Shown: piece by piece, positions 48,465 to 62,200 of the stretch | Position numbering within the stretch: the stretch's first letter is position 1 | Layout of the letters: each line of letters starts with the position of its first letter | Assembly (NCBI RefSeq): GCF_000004825.1 | Contig: NW_008805070.1 | Location: forward strand, 620,001-684,000 | Length of the DNA: 64,000 nt | Source of the DNA: Heterostelium album PN500 | Taxonomy: Eukaryota > Evosea > Eumycetozoa > Acytosteliales > Acytosteliaceae | Direction: 5' to 3' | The notes under the pieces: generated by a model | What the model was told of the DNA's origin: nothing | What the model saw: only the letters and a program-made list of their open reading frames with translations | The model's database searches: none | Translations under genes and position numbers: made by a program

Positions 48465-50893
48465 ATAAAACTAAACTAAATTTAAATAAATTAGATTTTT
48501 TTTATTGCTGTTTGTTGACCACATAATTTGAAATTGAATGGAGAAAAAGGAAAAGAAAAATAAAAAGTGGTTGAATCGATGATCCATCGTTTTTGGTTTT
48601 CAAGTGGTCTTGGGAATTTTTTTGTTTTTTTCAATTTGTGCAAATATTATTTGTGGATAGTCAATGGATTGGGTATTTTTTTTTTTTTGTTGTTTATTTT
48701 TAATTTAATTATCATAATAGTGTTGTTATTTATACCAATAGAATATATTTGTAATATATAGTTAAATCTGTTACAAGATTCACTTCTAATTAATGTAAGG
48801 ATATGCTAATAATAATATAACAAATATTGTCAATTATGTATGTTCAATGTTTTATATTTTATTTCTAAATATAGTCAATAGAAATAAACAATATGCAAAG
48901 AAGAATATCACAATATATTACATTCATATCATATAATAATAAACATTATATAATGTTATACATATAAGAAGAATGTAAAGTAATAGTAGTTATTCAGAGG
49001 TAGTAGTTGATTGGTTATTTTAAAATTAGAATTATTAATAGTATGGAGTTGTTGTGATCATCATCTTCATATTCAACTTTATCACAAATCGACATATATT
49101 ACAAGCAAATTTCATTCAATTCGTAACTAGTGATGGAATAGTTAAGTTAGCACACTCACACAACACAACATTGGGAACTTTCAAATTTAGCACAAACAAT
49201 CAACAAAAACAACACAAACATTGTCTTCTTCCATCTCCTCACTCGTTCATATTCAAATTATAAGTTTGACTTTTTTATTATTACTATAGTATGATGATTC
49301 ATCTCAAGGTTAATTTCTCAAGAGAGAGGAAGGAGGTGGAGCTAATTCATATTGATTGTCTTTTTTTATTTTTATTTGTTTGCAATAACAACAAACAACA
49401 CAAAATAAAAATAACACCTACACCACAAACACACACACAACCCGGGATATTGGCAAACAAACGAAAAACAAAATAAAACAAACTCTATATTTGAATCGTG
49501 ATATTTAATATGGTGTAGGTGTATATAAATCATTTACAATAAAAGTGAACAATAACAATACCTAATACAAATAGCTATTGTATTATATCATCACTCAAAA
49601 ACACAAAACTAAATAAACACACCAACAACAACAACAAAAAGAAACACACTACACTTTTCTACACTTTCTAACATAGTAATTACTCATTTTTTACCTCCTT
49701 AAGAAAAAAGATAATTATATCAAGTTGTTTGTTATTATTATTTATTTTTTAAAATCAAACCAACCAACAAACAAACAATAATTTGTGTTTAGTTGTTTTT
49801 GTGAACCCAAACCTAACTTACCCTGCTGTAATATATAATCATATATTATATTTTATGACCGACACCAATAAATAGTCTCGAATTAAACACTTGGCAATGA
49901 TTATATATAATATCACAAACAAATAATCTCATATTACAAAAAACCAGACAAAAAGCAAAAACAACAAACATTATAAAACTCTATCACTTCCCTCCATTTC
50001 TCTCTAGAATTAAAATTAACAAACCAAAAAAGAATATTTAATATTAAAAACAAAAAGAAAAAGTGAGAAAAATCATTTTTTTGTATTTGGAAAGTCAAAT
50101 TCAATTCCGACTTGACTTTCCACCTCCATTCCTTACAATCAAACAAAACAAATTAAATAGAGATTTATTGATTTGTCTTCAAAGCCCATCTTTCAATATA
50201 TCTATATATCTCTCCATCTCTTTCTCTACTACCCACTCCATTTATATAATATATTGATCTATTCAATCTATCATCTCACACTCCACTCTCTATATTAAAA
50301 TCAATCAAATAATTAAATTTGAATAATTAATATTAATTTTATTTCTTATTTTATTTTATTTTTTCAAAAAAATAACAGTTGATTTAGCTTAGTTTAAGGT
50401 TGGATAATTCAACTCAACCACTCTACCAATCAATCAAATCAAATCAAATTTTATAAAGGTTGCAGTTTTTCTTTTGTTTTGACTGGTATGCTCGTTTTGT
50501 AGACTGGATAATAATAGTACAACTCGAGAGGGCATCAGCAGCAGCAGTTAATTCTCCTGTTTGTAGATTCGTACCAAAAACAACAGAAAACATTTAGTAC
50601 AATTAGTTTAGGATTAGTTTTAGTATTTGGCCATCAGTTGTAGTAATATTATTATTCGTCATCAAACAACCATCCTTATTTGGTCTTACTTTCGTCGAAA
50701 CTTGGATATTGTTTACTTTTTATTTTTATTTTTATTTTGCTAAATATTTTGTATTTATAAATATATATATATATATATTTTTGTATCTTTAGGATTAGTT
50801 TTGTGATTTTTTAATTAATATCCAAAACAATCAATCCAATCAACAAAGTTCCATCTCTTTTTTTTTTTTTATTCACATTTTAAAATCAAAACA
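48465..50893. other. Long spacer upstream of villidin
   Basis: 2.4 kb of A/T-rich DNA holding the 3' end of the surface-protein gene and probably a long villidin leader or an untranslated first exon. Several short frames (49054-49263, 49291-49476 and others) have no coding composition. No tRNA-like or RNA gene seen. Confidence 0.5.
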
Positions 50894-53800
50894 ATGGAAT
50901 ACAAACAAGTTGAAAAATCAATTGTAAGAGAATCAAAGGTTAGAAATGTATTTCATAAAGTATGTAAGAAAGAGCTGTTCTATACCAACCTAAAGATCAA
51001 CCAATCTGCCGAGGAGTTATTGAAAACTTCAAAAACATTATTTGGTTATCCATCTGCTGTTGGAGGTAAGTTTTAATGTTTACATTTTCTGAATTTATCT
51101 TGTAAATCAAATATATTAATTACTGTTTATTATTATTATAGGTGGATCATGTTTATGTATTTCAAAATTATCTGCATATGGTAAAGCACCGGATACACCA
51201 TTTTGTATAAAGGGACACACTGATCCAATCAGTTGTTTTGAATTCAGTCCGTTCAATGATCGTGTTGTTGCCACCGGTAGCAGAGATTGTACGATTAAGC
51301 TATGGAATATCGAGGACGAGGATATGAAGTCCAATATTGAAGTTCCACTTTTGGCGTTGCCAAAACAGTCAAAGAGAATCACTGGTGTCTACTTTCACCC
51401 GTCGGTCGACTCACTGTTTCTCTCGGCGACGTCCGATCACTGTGTCGATCTTTGGGATCTCTCTCAAGAGGGACAGGTCATCCAAAAGGTGACAGGTGCC
51501 ACCGATACCATCTTGTCACTCTCTTGGAACACATGGAGTGGCGGCAATCGTTTCGCCACGTCGTCGCGTGACAAAAAGATGAGAATATACGATCCGAGAT
51601 CCTCTAACTTGCCAGTGCAAGAGGTGGTCACACACGAAGGTGCTCAAGGTTTCAAACTGACTTGGGCAGACGCGAATGGTCTCGACTTGATTTGCACGGT
51701 TGGTGCCAACAAGGGTGCGCAACGTCAACTCTTCCTCTGGGATCCAAGAGATCTCTCGAAAGCACTTCACATCAATTCGATCACCACTGATTCGTCTGTG
51801 CTCAGTCCATACTACGACTATGCAACCAATATGATTTACCTCGGTGGTAAGGGTGACGGTATCTACTACTATGAAATCGATCGTAGCCAATCGTATTCCA
51901 TAGGAAAAGCAAGCTTTGGAAACAGCACACAATCTGCAGTGTCTCTGCTACCAAAGAATGTTTGCGATGTCAACCTCTGTGAGATCGATCGATTCTTGAG
52001 ATTGACAAACAACCAAATCGAAATGGTATCGTTCATGGTTCCAAGAAAATCACAACTCTTCCAAGAAGATATATTCCCACCTGCACCATCTGGAGATCCA
52101 ACTACCGACGTTGGTCCTTGGTTCCAGGACAAAAATCTAAAGGTTACACCACACACCATCTCCATGAAGCCAGAGGGTATCCTATCTATCTATGAAGTAT
52201 CAGAGGAAGAAGGTGGTAAGAGTAAACAAAAGGATAAATTGGAACAAATGGCAACAACATTGAATAATAATGTATGATTATATCTTTATTTGAATTTTAG
52301 ATGAATAACTAATTAATTAACTATATGTTTTATAGGATACATTTATTACAGAAGGAGATGTTAAACAAGAAATAGATGGTTGGTTATTCAATACATATCA
52401 ACCAAGATATTTAAAGATAATTAAAGATCGATTGTATTGCTTTGTTAATGAGGATTCTGCTCAAGCCGTTTGGGATACCACTCTTGTAAATATTAAATCG
52501 CTGGATATCTATGACCAAGAGGAGATCAGAAGCAATAAGGAATGGGAGTTGAGATTTGTTATTACAACAAACAATGGAAAGGAGTTCAAGATTGAGTGCG
52601 CAACCGTTGAACTTAAAGATCAATGGATCTCATCGATTCATGCTCATCGTGAGATGAAAATTGAAGATGATCCAACGAGAGAACTTTCTCCTGCACTCAA
52701 AGATTTCCACATTGTAAACAACACTCCTATAGTTTCACCATCTGCCATTGCCAAAGGTGAGAATAATACTTTAAACAACAATAATAATAACAACAGCAGT
52801 AATAACAATAGCAATGGTAACAACTCTGCAACATCTACACCCAACGCCAATAACTTTGAATTCGCAGTACCAAGCAAACCAGCTGGACCACCAACATTGA
52901 AGAGATCACATAGTTTACTATCGAGAAACCCATCCTATACATCGTTGAAGCTGTCCGGTGGTATGACTCCACCTACCACTGCACAATCAAACAACTCTGG
53001 TGCCAACACACCGACTCCCACTGCACCACCTTCACCTCGAACATTGAAGCAGGTTGACGTCATCATTGAGGGATCGCTCTTTGAGTTGGTTCCAGGTATT
53101 CTCTGGAATTCCAATGTCGAGAAGTGGTATGTTGTCTCTGATGGTATTCTCTATTCGTTCAGAACAAAGGCACTGAAGAATGGTGAACCACTGGAAACCA
53201 TCCATCTCGAGAAAGCAATCTCTGTCCACAAGACCAAAGAGATCTTCAAGATCGAAGGTTTCAGCTTCCAATTGACTACACCCTCCAGAATCATACATTT
53301 ACTCGCCAAGAATAAAGATGAAATGAAAACGTGGATCAGTGTACTGAGACAATACTTGAAGAACTCTGGTGAATCCAAACCACCCATCCAAAACAAACAA
53401 CTGACCGCCAACAGTAATAGCAATGGTGGTGCCAGTGCAATCTCACCGATTGGAAGTGACAATGAAGATAACAATAACGATGGCGCTGATAATATTGGAG
53501 GTAATGAAGAGGAGGAGGAAGAACAGACTTTGGAGGGTCAAATGTCAAGAAAACTCAATGGTATATTCTCGATGTGGGGTAACTGTTATATTTCGCTGTT
53601 GGCAGAAGATCTTTTTGTTTCAAAGAACAAACAGGCAACTGCACCAGAGTTGAGAATTCAAATGTCATCAATCTCAGCCATCAAGAAACTCTCACCCAAT
53701 GAATTTACTCTCTACGACAACGCCAATGTTGTTGTATGTAACTTTAGAACTATTCCACCGACTGAGGATTTCGATGATTGCGCTCGTTGGATGGAGGGTT

Positions 53801-55956
53801 TGGAAGCTGCTAGAAAGCGTTCGATCGATATCATCAAACTATTCGGTATCTCTGACAAGGATCTAGAGACTGTCGTAGAGGATGAGTTGCGATTCATCGA
53901 CTTGACGGCGCTGAAGAATGGAAAGTCGAAGCTTCTCATGCAAATCAAGGGAAAGAGAAAGATCAGAGTCATCATGGCAAAGCTTGACTCTAGCTCGCTC
54001 AACACTCACAACTCATTCGTGCTCGATGCCGGACCTAGAATCTTTGTTTGGGCCGGTGCCAAGAGTTCCAGAGTCAACAGAGCCAAAGCATTGGATTTGG
54101 CAAATCGTATCAGACAGAAGGAGAGAGGTGGAAAATCCACTCTTGTACAGCTCGATGAAGGCAGAGAAGACAGTGCCGATTTCTGGGAGATCTTGGGTGG
54201 TCGATTAAGTTCGCCCGCTTCCAAACCAACCCCAGAAGAGCAGGATGCAGAATCAACTAAAATGTCAATCTACCGTATCGGTAACGACGTCAAGAAGAAC
54301 TCACTCAAGGCAAGATTGGCATGGGAAGGAACTGACTGGAGATTACCAAACAAAGAGATTCTCAACACCAAGTTTGTCTATGTTATCGATTGTCAAACTG
54401 AAGTATTCATCTGGATCGGTAAGGAGTCGTCACTTCCACAGAGAAAGATGGGTTACAAGGTAGCACTGGCTTTGATCGCTCAGAAAGATCGTCTACCATG
54501 GACAAAGATCACCAGAATCAACGAGTTTGGTGAGAGCAATCTCTACAAAGAAAAGTTTGCCAACTACCCAGGTATGCTTCCAATCAGTACAACCAAGATG
54601 GAAATCAAGGCAAACGTTGCTCTTGTCAAACCTGAACACACTCTCGAAGTACTTGTTAATCGTCTACACAAGATGGCCGTTGACAACGAGAAGATATTCA
54701 CATCGGCAACAGATACCGGTAGTCGCATCAAAGTATGGAAGATCGAAGACTTTGAGAAGATCGACCATCCCAACAATCTCTACGGTCAGTTCTTCTCGGG
54801 TGACAGTTATATTGTACTCTACACCTACATGCTAAACAACAAGGAGGCACATGTAATCTACTACTACCTCGGTCGTGATAGCTCCATCAACGACAAGGGA
54901 ACCTCTGCCTATCTCACCGTCGACCTGCACGACAGTCTCGGAGGACAGTGTGTCCAGGTGCGTGTCGTCCAAAACAAAGAGAGTCGTAACTTTTTGAATC
55001 TCTTTAAGAACAAGATGATCGTTCACAAAGGTAAATTCAACCAATTCCAAGACTCTACAACTGCACTCTATGAAGTACGTGGTCATGATGAAATCGATGC
55101 CCGTGCCTTCCAAGTAGATCTCTCCGCTGCCTCTCTCAACAGCCAACACTGCTTCATCTTGAAGAATGTCTCTGAGAACACCATCTTCATTTGGAGAGGT
55201 AAATACTCTGAGGAAATCGAACTCCAATCATCGCTTTCAATCGCTCAAACCATAAATCGATCGGACTCACTCTCCATCTCGATCATCGAGGAGGGAGTCG
55301 AATCCTCGGCATTCTGGAACTCGATTCCCGGTGGTAAGAGCAACCGCTACTTTGATATGGTGCGCACTATCAACTCGACCAGCAACACTGCCTACACTCC
55401 AAGATTGTTTATCTGTTCCAACTCCTCGGGTATCAACGAGATCAATGAGGAATACCCATTCTCACAGGAAGATCTTGAGATTGGTAATGTCGCAATTCTC
55501 GACGTCCAGAGTCATGTCTATGTCTGGCTTGGCACAAGATCGACGCACAGAACCAAGAAGATTGCTATGGAGGTGCTCATTGAGTACTGTAAGCAATCGA
55601 AATTCGGACACTCCAACAACACATCGATTCTCATTGTGAATCCATTCGAGGAACCTCTGGCTTTCAAATCACACTTTAGAGCTTGGACCACTGCCAAGTA
55701 TCCAAAGAACAAACTACCGGTTCAAGAGAAGGACGGTATTCCCGTTGAAGGAGTACTCAAAGACTATCTCAAAGAGGTTTATACCTACCAAGAGTTACTT
55801 GCAGATCCACTTCCAGCTGGAGTCGACGCAACCAAACTCGAGATTTACCTTCCCGACGATGAATTTGAAAAGATTTTCAACATGAACAGAAAAGAATGGG
55901 AAAAGATACCCGTATGGAGAAGAGAAAACATCAAGAGAACTGTATTCTTATTTTAA
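50894..55956 (+). CDS. vilA: Villidin: WD40 + PH + gelsolin repeats + villin headpiece
   Basis: Three exons in phase: 50894-51065, 51142-52271 and 52336-55956; 1640 residues. The N-terminus (about 1-400) is a coronin-like WD40 propeller: EYKQVEKSIVRESKVRNVF, GHTDPISCFEFSPFNDRVVATGSRDCTIKLW and later strands, quoted here in part. Next come three PH domains (about 440-540, 620-720 and 790-880) split by Asn- and Ser-rich linkers, then gelsolin-like segments recognised by FVLDAGPRIFVWAGAKSS, FVYVIDCQTEVFIWIGKES, FILKNVSENTIFIWRGKYS and AILDVQSHVYVWLGTRS. It ends in a villin headpiece (LPDDEFEKIFNM then RRENIKRTVFLF, with the terminal KRxxxLF-like actin-binding end). The PH domains should bring it to membranes and the headpiece/gelsolin parts to actin. 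This domain string is characteristic of dictyostelid villidin. Confidence 0.95.
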
Positions 55957-57086
55957 AATTTATTGATACAAACAAAACAGATAGATTCTTCATATTTATA
56001 ATATTCAACTATTTATATATATTTATTTAATCATTTATAAAAAAAAAAAAAATACCTCATAGACAAAGTTTTGTAATACCTTTGTAGTTGTTTATCCCAA
56101 ATATAATATATATTTATGTTCAATAAAAAAAAAAAAAACATTTATTTATTATTTATGAACAAATTAATATTATTGTTAAGCTACTCATTCAAATTATTAA
56201 ATAAATAATGAGTGATTGTTAACAATTACTATATTAAAACATGTTTTTTTGGTTAACAACTTAGGTCTAAAAATAATCAATATGATAATGATGACTATTG
56301 CTCATCCATTTTAATTATTAATAGCACTCGCTACTCAAAAAAGAAATTTAACACTGCTCATCTTCTCTACACTGTTAATGAAATTTCAAACATCATATGA
56401 TTGTGATTGTGTAATTATTAATATTATTGAATGTTGTAAAGACCATGAATTTAAAGTTATCATTTAATTTAATGTTTTGTAGAACCCTGGGTTTACACCA
56501 ACCACTAATTTAATTTTAAATTAAATGATAATTTTAATTATGCACACTTTATTGTTATCATCCCAATCTCTTGAGAAGAAAAGAATTAAAAAAAAAACAA
56601 ATTCAAATGAATTACAAAAAATTATTTTATTTTATTATTATTATTTTTTTTTGAAATTTTAGTGAATTAAAAAAAAATAACACTATATTAATATATACAT
56701 AAGCAAAAAACAAAAAAAATCATACAACAAACATTCTATTCATTCATTTTTAAATTTATATAAATATAATAATAAATAACAATATTGTTTTTTTCTCTAA
56801 ATTATTATTTTTTCTATTTTTTTTTATTTCTTTATTTTTTAATTAATTTGTCAAGTTTTGTTTTTTTTTTTTATTTTAAAAAAGTTTCACATTATTTAAT
56901 AATAAACAAACAAACAGCAACAGTAATTAATTAATTGTATATAATTCATATTTACCCAACACATCACAACTAAACTTTAAGTTTTAGGTTACTTTGTACA
57001 TTACCTTTTATTTTTAATATAATATCATTATCTTTTTACTATATTTCTTTTACATATATTTTAATTTAAACATAAATCATATAAAA
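55957..57086. other. Spacer between villidin and atg8
   Basis: 1.1 kb, very A/T-rich with poly-A and poly-T runs, holding the villidin 3' UTR and the atg8 promoter. A self-complementary stretch near 56455-56530 (ATCATTTAATTTAA and TTAAATTAAATGAT) could form a hairpin. No coding gene. Confidence 0.5.
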
Positions 57087-57601
<515 letters not shown>

Positions 57602-60444
57602 ATGTGTTTAAAGAAAACTAAATACACGCCGCGTCACATCTAAACCAAACAACAACAACAACAAGAAGAACAATCATGCAAGTTAAGTAAATAACCTAAC
57701 TAACAAACAAATAACAAAAAAAAACATTTTAAAACAACTAAAAAAAAAAAGTAAAAAACAAAAAACCAAATAATAATTATAAACTTAACCAACAACCTAC
57801 TAGTAAAAAAGCAAAAAACCAAAATTAACCTCTCCTGATCTATTGTATACATTTAAATAATAAAATAGTTTCTATCCTTTACTCTCACTGTATAAATCAC
57901 AAAACTATATTTTACATTTTTCTTTTTATTATTTACTCTATTGATCAATGATTATATGATTTACAAGATTGTATTTGTTTGACAATGCATTATATAAGTT
58001 CAATTTTGTGACCTTTCAAACTTTGTGAATCACATACCTATTGATGATGGTGCTTGATGTTTTTAGTTTTCCCAATTCTCTTAAAGAAAAAATGCCAAAA
58101 ATCAATTTTATGATAATAATATTTTTTTAATCTCCCACTACACAATTACAACAACCACTCAGAAACAAGAAACAAACAAACGAACATCATGACATTGTAG
58201 AGGAATTATACATCGATGTAAATGTTTTATTGTTTTTTTTTTTTTTTTTTTTTTTGCAAATATTATAATGGGAGTATGCAATAATATTAAGATTGGTTTT
58301 GTGTTTTTCTTACCTTTTTGAACAAAAGATTCATCAGTGTAAACAATGTTGGTGTGTGGGTCTAAACTTTTGTTTTTTTTTCTACAATAATTATAGTGAA
58401 CACACCTTTTTACTTTGGGCTTTATAATGAACAACTGAAAACACTGGTTGTTAATCTCTTTGTTTGCATTGTGTTGGTTGTTTTCTTCTACTTTGGTGTT
58501 CTTGTTTTTTCTCGTTTTAAAAGAATCACCATCACCTTTAATAAATTAATCACAATAGATAATCCAATAATTGCATTTCTTAATTTTCAAACTTTTTTTA
58601 ATTATTATGATAATAGACAAAATATTATAATATTTACGACCATCAAATTCAATTTAATTTGATTTGATTTGAATCATCCTAATAACTATAATATTAATTG
58701 TATGAATCAATTTTCAAACAATTTCTATCTAATTTAATTCTTTATTTACTCTTTATTACTTTCATTATATATCTAGATCAAACACCTCTGTATTTTAAAA
58801 TCAAATTCAACTAATTAATTCAAATTGTCAAGGATAATACTATTGACATTATTTATTTCAGTTGGAAGTTTATTTATTTATTTATTTATTATTTATTCAT
58901 ATTTCTTAAATTACAATATTACTACATACATATTATAATTCAAAAGTTAAATCTATTATTATCATAGCTAGTTACTACATTTAGAATATTTTACATTTAT
59001 ATTTATAATTATACTCAATCTATTTATATATTAAAAAGTAAATAGATCATTTTTTAATCAATAAAAATTCATATTATCATTGTCAGGATTGCTATTTTTT
59101 TTTATCATACATCAGCCAGCTGAAATTAATTTAGTAATATCTCAATTGATCAAGATCAGTGATACGATCTATATTGTTTGTTCAATACTTCACGGATTAC
59201 TCACGTTGTGATTGCCAACCATTTAACAAGTTTGGAACTTTAATATTAGTGGTAATATATTAACTATGCAAATCAGAATCGTCAATCTTTCATATCTTGC
59301 TCACTATTTCGAATGGAATAGTTATAGTAGGATCGCTTGAAGGTTGCATTTCATTTCTCCAATTGGTCTTGTCTACTCTGTTTTTTATGATGATAATTCT
59401 GTTGTTGCAACATTCTTACTTCTTTATGATTCATTATTAATTCGTACTAACTAATTTTTAATTAAAACCCATATACCACTTTTCTTTTCTTTTTTCACAC
59501 TTACTCTACACTCCCTTTCACAAAATACACTAATCAGGTTGTCACCAACTCAAATCTAAAACTAACACTTAATGGACCAATCAAATAAATAAAGACACCC
59601 AACTCATATATTTCCATATTACCTGTATCAAATTAAATTAATTTGATCATTCCAAAATAGATAAAAAAAAATAGAATTTTGAGTTATACATAAAACAACC
59701 ACGAATATAAATACAAACATTTGAACGCAATCACTCAGAAAAAAAAACTAAAACTCACACACATAAATATAATCAATTGCAATCACAAACAATAAAAACA
59801 CTACCACAAACATTCATGGACACCACATTAAAAAAACCAATTAATAAACACTCAGAAGAATAAAAATGAGCTTTTTATATAACCACCTCTACCAGGTGTT
59901 CTTGGTGTATTAGTTTATTTGTTATCTTTTCAGAGAGAAGTTGTATAACTTAAACTCCACATCAAAAACAAAAAAAAAAAAAAACAAAAGTAACAATAAC
60001 AACAAATAGATTTTTCCATTTTAAATGCTTCATTGTTAAAGTTCATCACAAGTGGTAAAATAACACTACTCCTTCTCTATTATCGGTTATCACATCGTAT
60101 ATCATATGGTTGTGATATATGTATATTTTGTACAACATATATATGAGGTTTTAATTTTAATTCTATTACTATTTATAAACATTCCAAAAACAACAACAAC
60201 AGTAAACATCCAACTAATCAATCAACCAACCATCAACAACATCACTAATCAAAATAAAACAATAAACACAAACTAAAAAAGACCAATTGATTTTTATATT
60301 ATTATAATAATTATTCTGTTTCACTAAATAAACTATAATTAAATTCTATTCTTACTTTCTTACTTACATTCTATATTTAAATTCTCCATATATTACAAAC
60401 AACTTTATTAGTATACTTTCAAAAATTCAACCATTAATTAAAAA
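57602..60444. other. Gene-free region of 2.8 kb
   Basis: Between atg8 (stop) and the BAR gene (start), both on the plus strand. A/T-rich with poly-T at 58234-58255 and (TTTA)n at 58868-58890. Overlapping short frames at 58159-58662 are Phe/Lys-rich and non-coding in character. I see no tRNA, rRNA or other gene. It may hold a non-coding RNA that I cannot detect. Confidence 0.5.
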
Positions 60445-61546
60445 ATGGAGCCAAGAGATAGATCTACTTCATTGACATCACCACCCAAAGAATCCCCAAA
60501 AGCATTTTCATACAATGGAAAGCTATTTACAAACAATCCCAATAATTCCGACGTCACCGGATCGGGCTCAAACTCGTCGAATTCAGCACATACATCACCA
60601 CCAAACAAATCGAGAATGAGAAGATTATCCCTGACTGTCTCTGTTTCCACTCAAAAATACCTTGAGAAGATGGGAAAGCAGACCACTACCGACACCAACG
60701 ATATAAAAGAACTTAAAACTCTGCTGAAGGGTTTAAAGAAAGATCTGAGAGGTATCAAGAAACTTGGAAGACAAATTACAATCGATGCACAAAGTAAGTT
60801 GGATCAGTGAGAGATAGAGATTGGTTTAATATTTTTAACTAATTTTGTTTTTTTTATATCTTTTTTTTTTTTGTAGAGGAAACAAGTGGTAAACAATTTG
60901 GAGAGATGTTGTTGGAGTTTGGAGAAGGTGCATTAAAATCCACAGAAGAAGGATTGGCCATGAGAGAGCTTGGCGAACAAATTGTAAATTTCGAAGAGAA
61001 TAGAATGGAGGAGTATACGAATGGTTTGGGTGGAATGATTGAACCAATGTTAAATTATTATAGTACAGATTTGAAGAAAGCAAGAGAAGTTAAAAGAGTA
61101 TGTCTTTTTAAAAAAAGAATTGATTGTGTTTTTTAAAAAAATAATTTATTAATCTTGTTTTTCCGCAATAGAAACAAAATTTAGTAAGAATTAGATATGA
61201 ACAGTCTTCACAGAATTTAATGGAGACAAAGAAAAAGAATGATATTTACTCGATGAAGACACTGAATGCCCGAAAGAACGAGGAGGACTGCAAGACTGTC
61301 TATAACTCTACGACCAAGGAGTTTATCGAGGTGATGAAGAGTAACAAGACCAAGTTTCAAGCGGATTTGAGGAGTATGATAAAGGAGTTTGCCGATATGC
61401 AGACTCAATACTATCGCGAGGCCATGGAGAACTGGGAAGACTTTTACGATTCACTCGATTCCATCATACCGGATAAAGAGGAGGAAGAGGAGGGTGATGA
61501 AGACGCTGGAGAGGAAACTGATCATTCTGATGAAAAATCAAAATAA
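60445..61546 (+). CDS. BAR-domain protein
   Basis: Three exons in phase: 60445-60793, 60877-61097 and 61172-61546; 314 residues. A Ser/Pro-rich N-terminus (about 1-60) precedes a long helical region (about 65-290) with heptad-like spacing and many Lys/Arg/Glu, typical of BAR domains that dimerise and bend membranes. Landmarks: LKGLKKDLRGIKKLGRQI, FGEMLLEFGEGALKSTEEG, LGEQIVNFEENRMEEYTNGL, MIEPMLNYYSTDLKKAREVKR and KFQADLRSMIKEFADMQ. The tail is strongly acidic (EEEEEGDEDAGEETDH). There is no SH3 domain. A role in endocytosis or vesicle formation fits its FAM21 and Atg8 neighbours by theme only. Confidence 0.85.
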
Positions 61547-62200
61547 AAGAAAAAAAAAGTAACCACAACAATTCAACTAAATCAACCAACTATAAAACAA
61601 ACAAACAAAACAATCAATACTTATACTTATAAATATAAATATATATATTATATAACATTAAAATAGTTAAAAGTAGAGAATTGAATTCTCATTAATGTTC
61701 GTGAAATTAAACTTTTTAGATTTTTATTTTTACAAAAACAGTTGCTGTAAGAAAATTCCATTTAAATTTTCTTATTTTTTATTTTTTAAAAATATTTTTG
61801 ATTTTTCAATTTTTCATTCAAAAATGCTACTCAAAATTTAAAGAGAGCAAGTCATTTATTAATTATCATAGTCAATGCAAACATAGTATTATTGTGATTT
61901 GATTCTTAAAAAAGTCAAATCAAACTATAATAATCCTTTGTTTTATTATATCTATCTATTTTTATATATATTACTGTCAATATTCTCAATATTAATTGAG
62001 ATTTTTTATTTATTTTGACTTTTTTATTTTTAATTCTTTTTTTTTTATTTTTAAAAAAATTAGTGTTTATTTTTTGTTATAATAGTTAGTTAGGTGGAGT
62101 TGATAGATAGATATAGATAGATAGATAGTAGAATAGATCGCGAATAGATCATAAATAGTCTTTAACGATATTTATATAATATAGATATTTTATATAACAA
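61547..62200. other. Spacer between BAR and FAM21 genes
   Basis: 654 bp of A/T-rich DNA with an ATAGATAG tetranucleotide run at about 62103-62130 just before the FAM21 leader. No gene recognised. Confidence 0.5.

Noticed and set aside
49054-49476. Short frames in the villidin upstream spacer
   Set aside because: Low-complexity translations ending at random stops; no splice sites link them to villidin in frame.
58159-58662. Two opposite-strand frames in the atg8-BAR spacer
   Set aside because: Both read through poly-T/poly-A and give Lys- or Phe-rich nonsense; neither has a plausible start context or domain.
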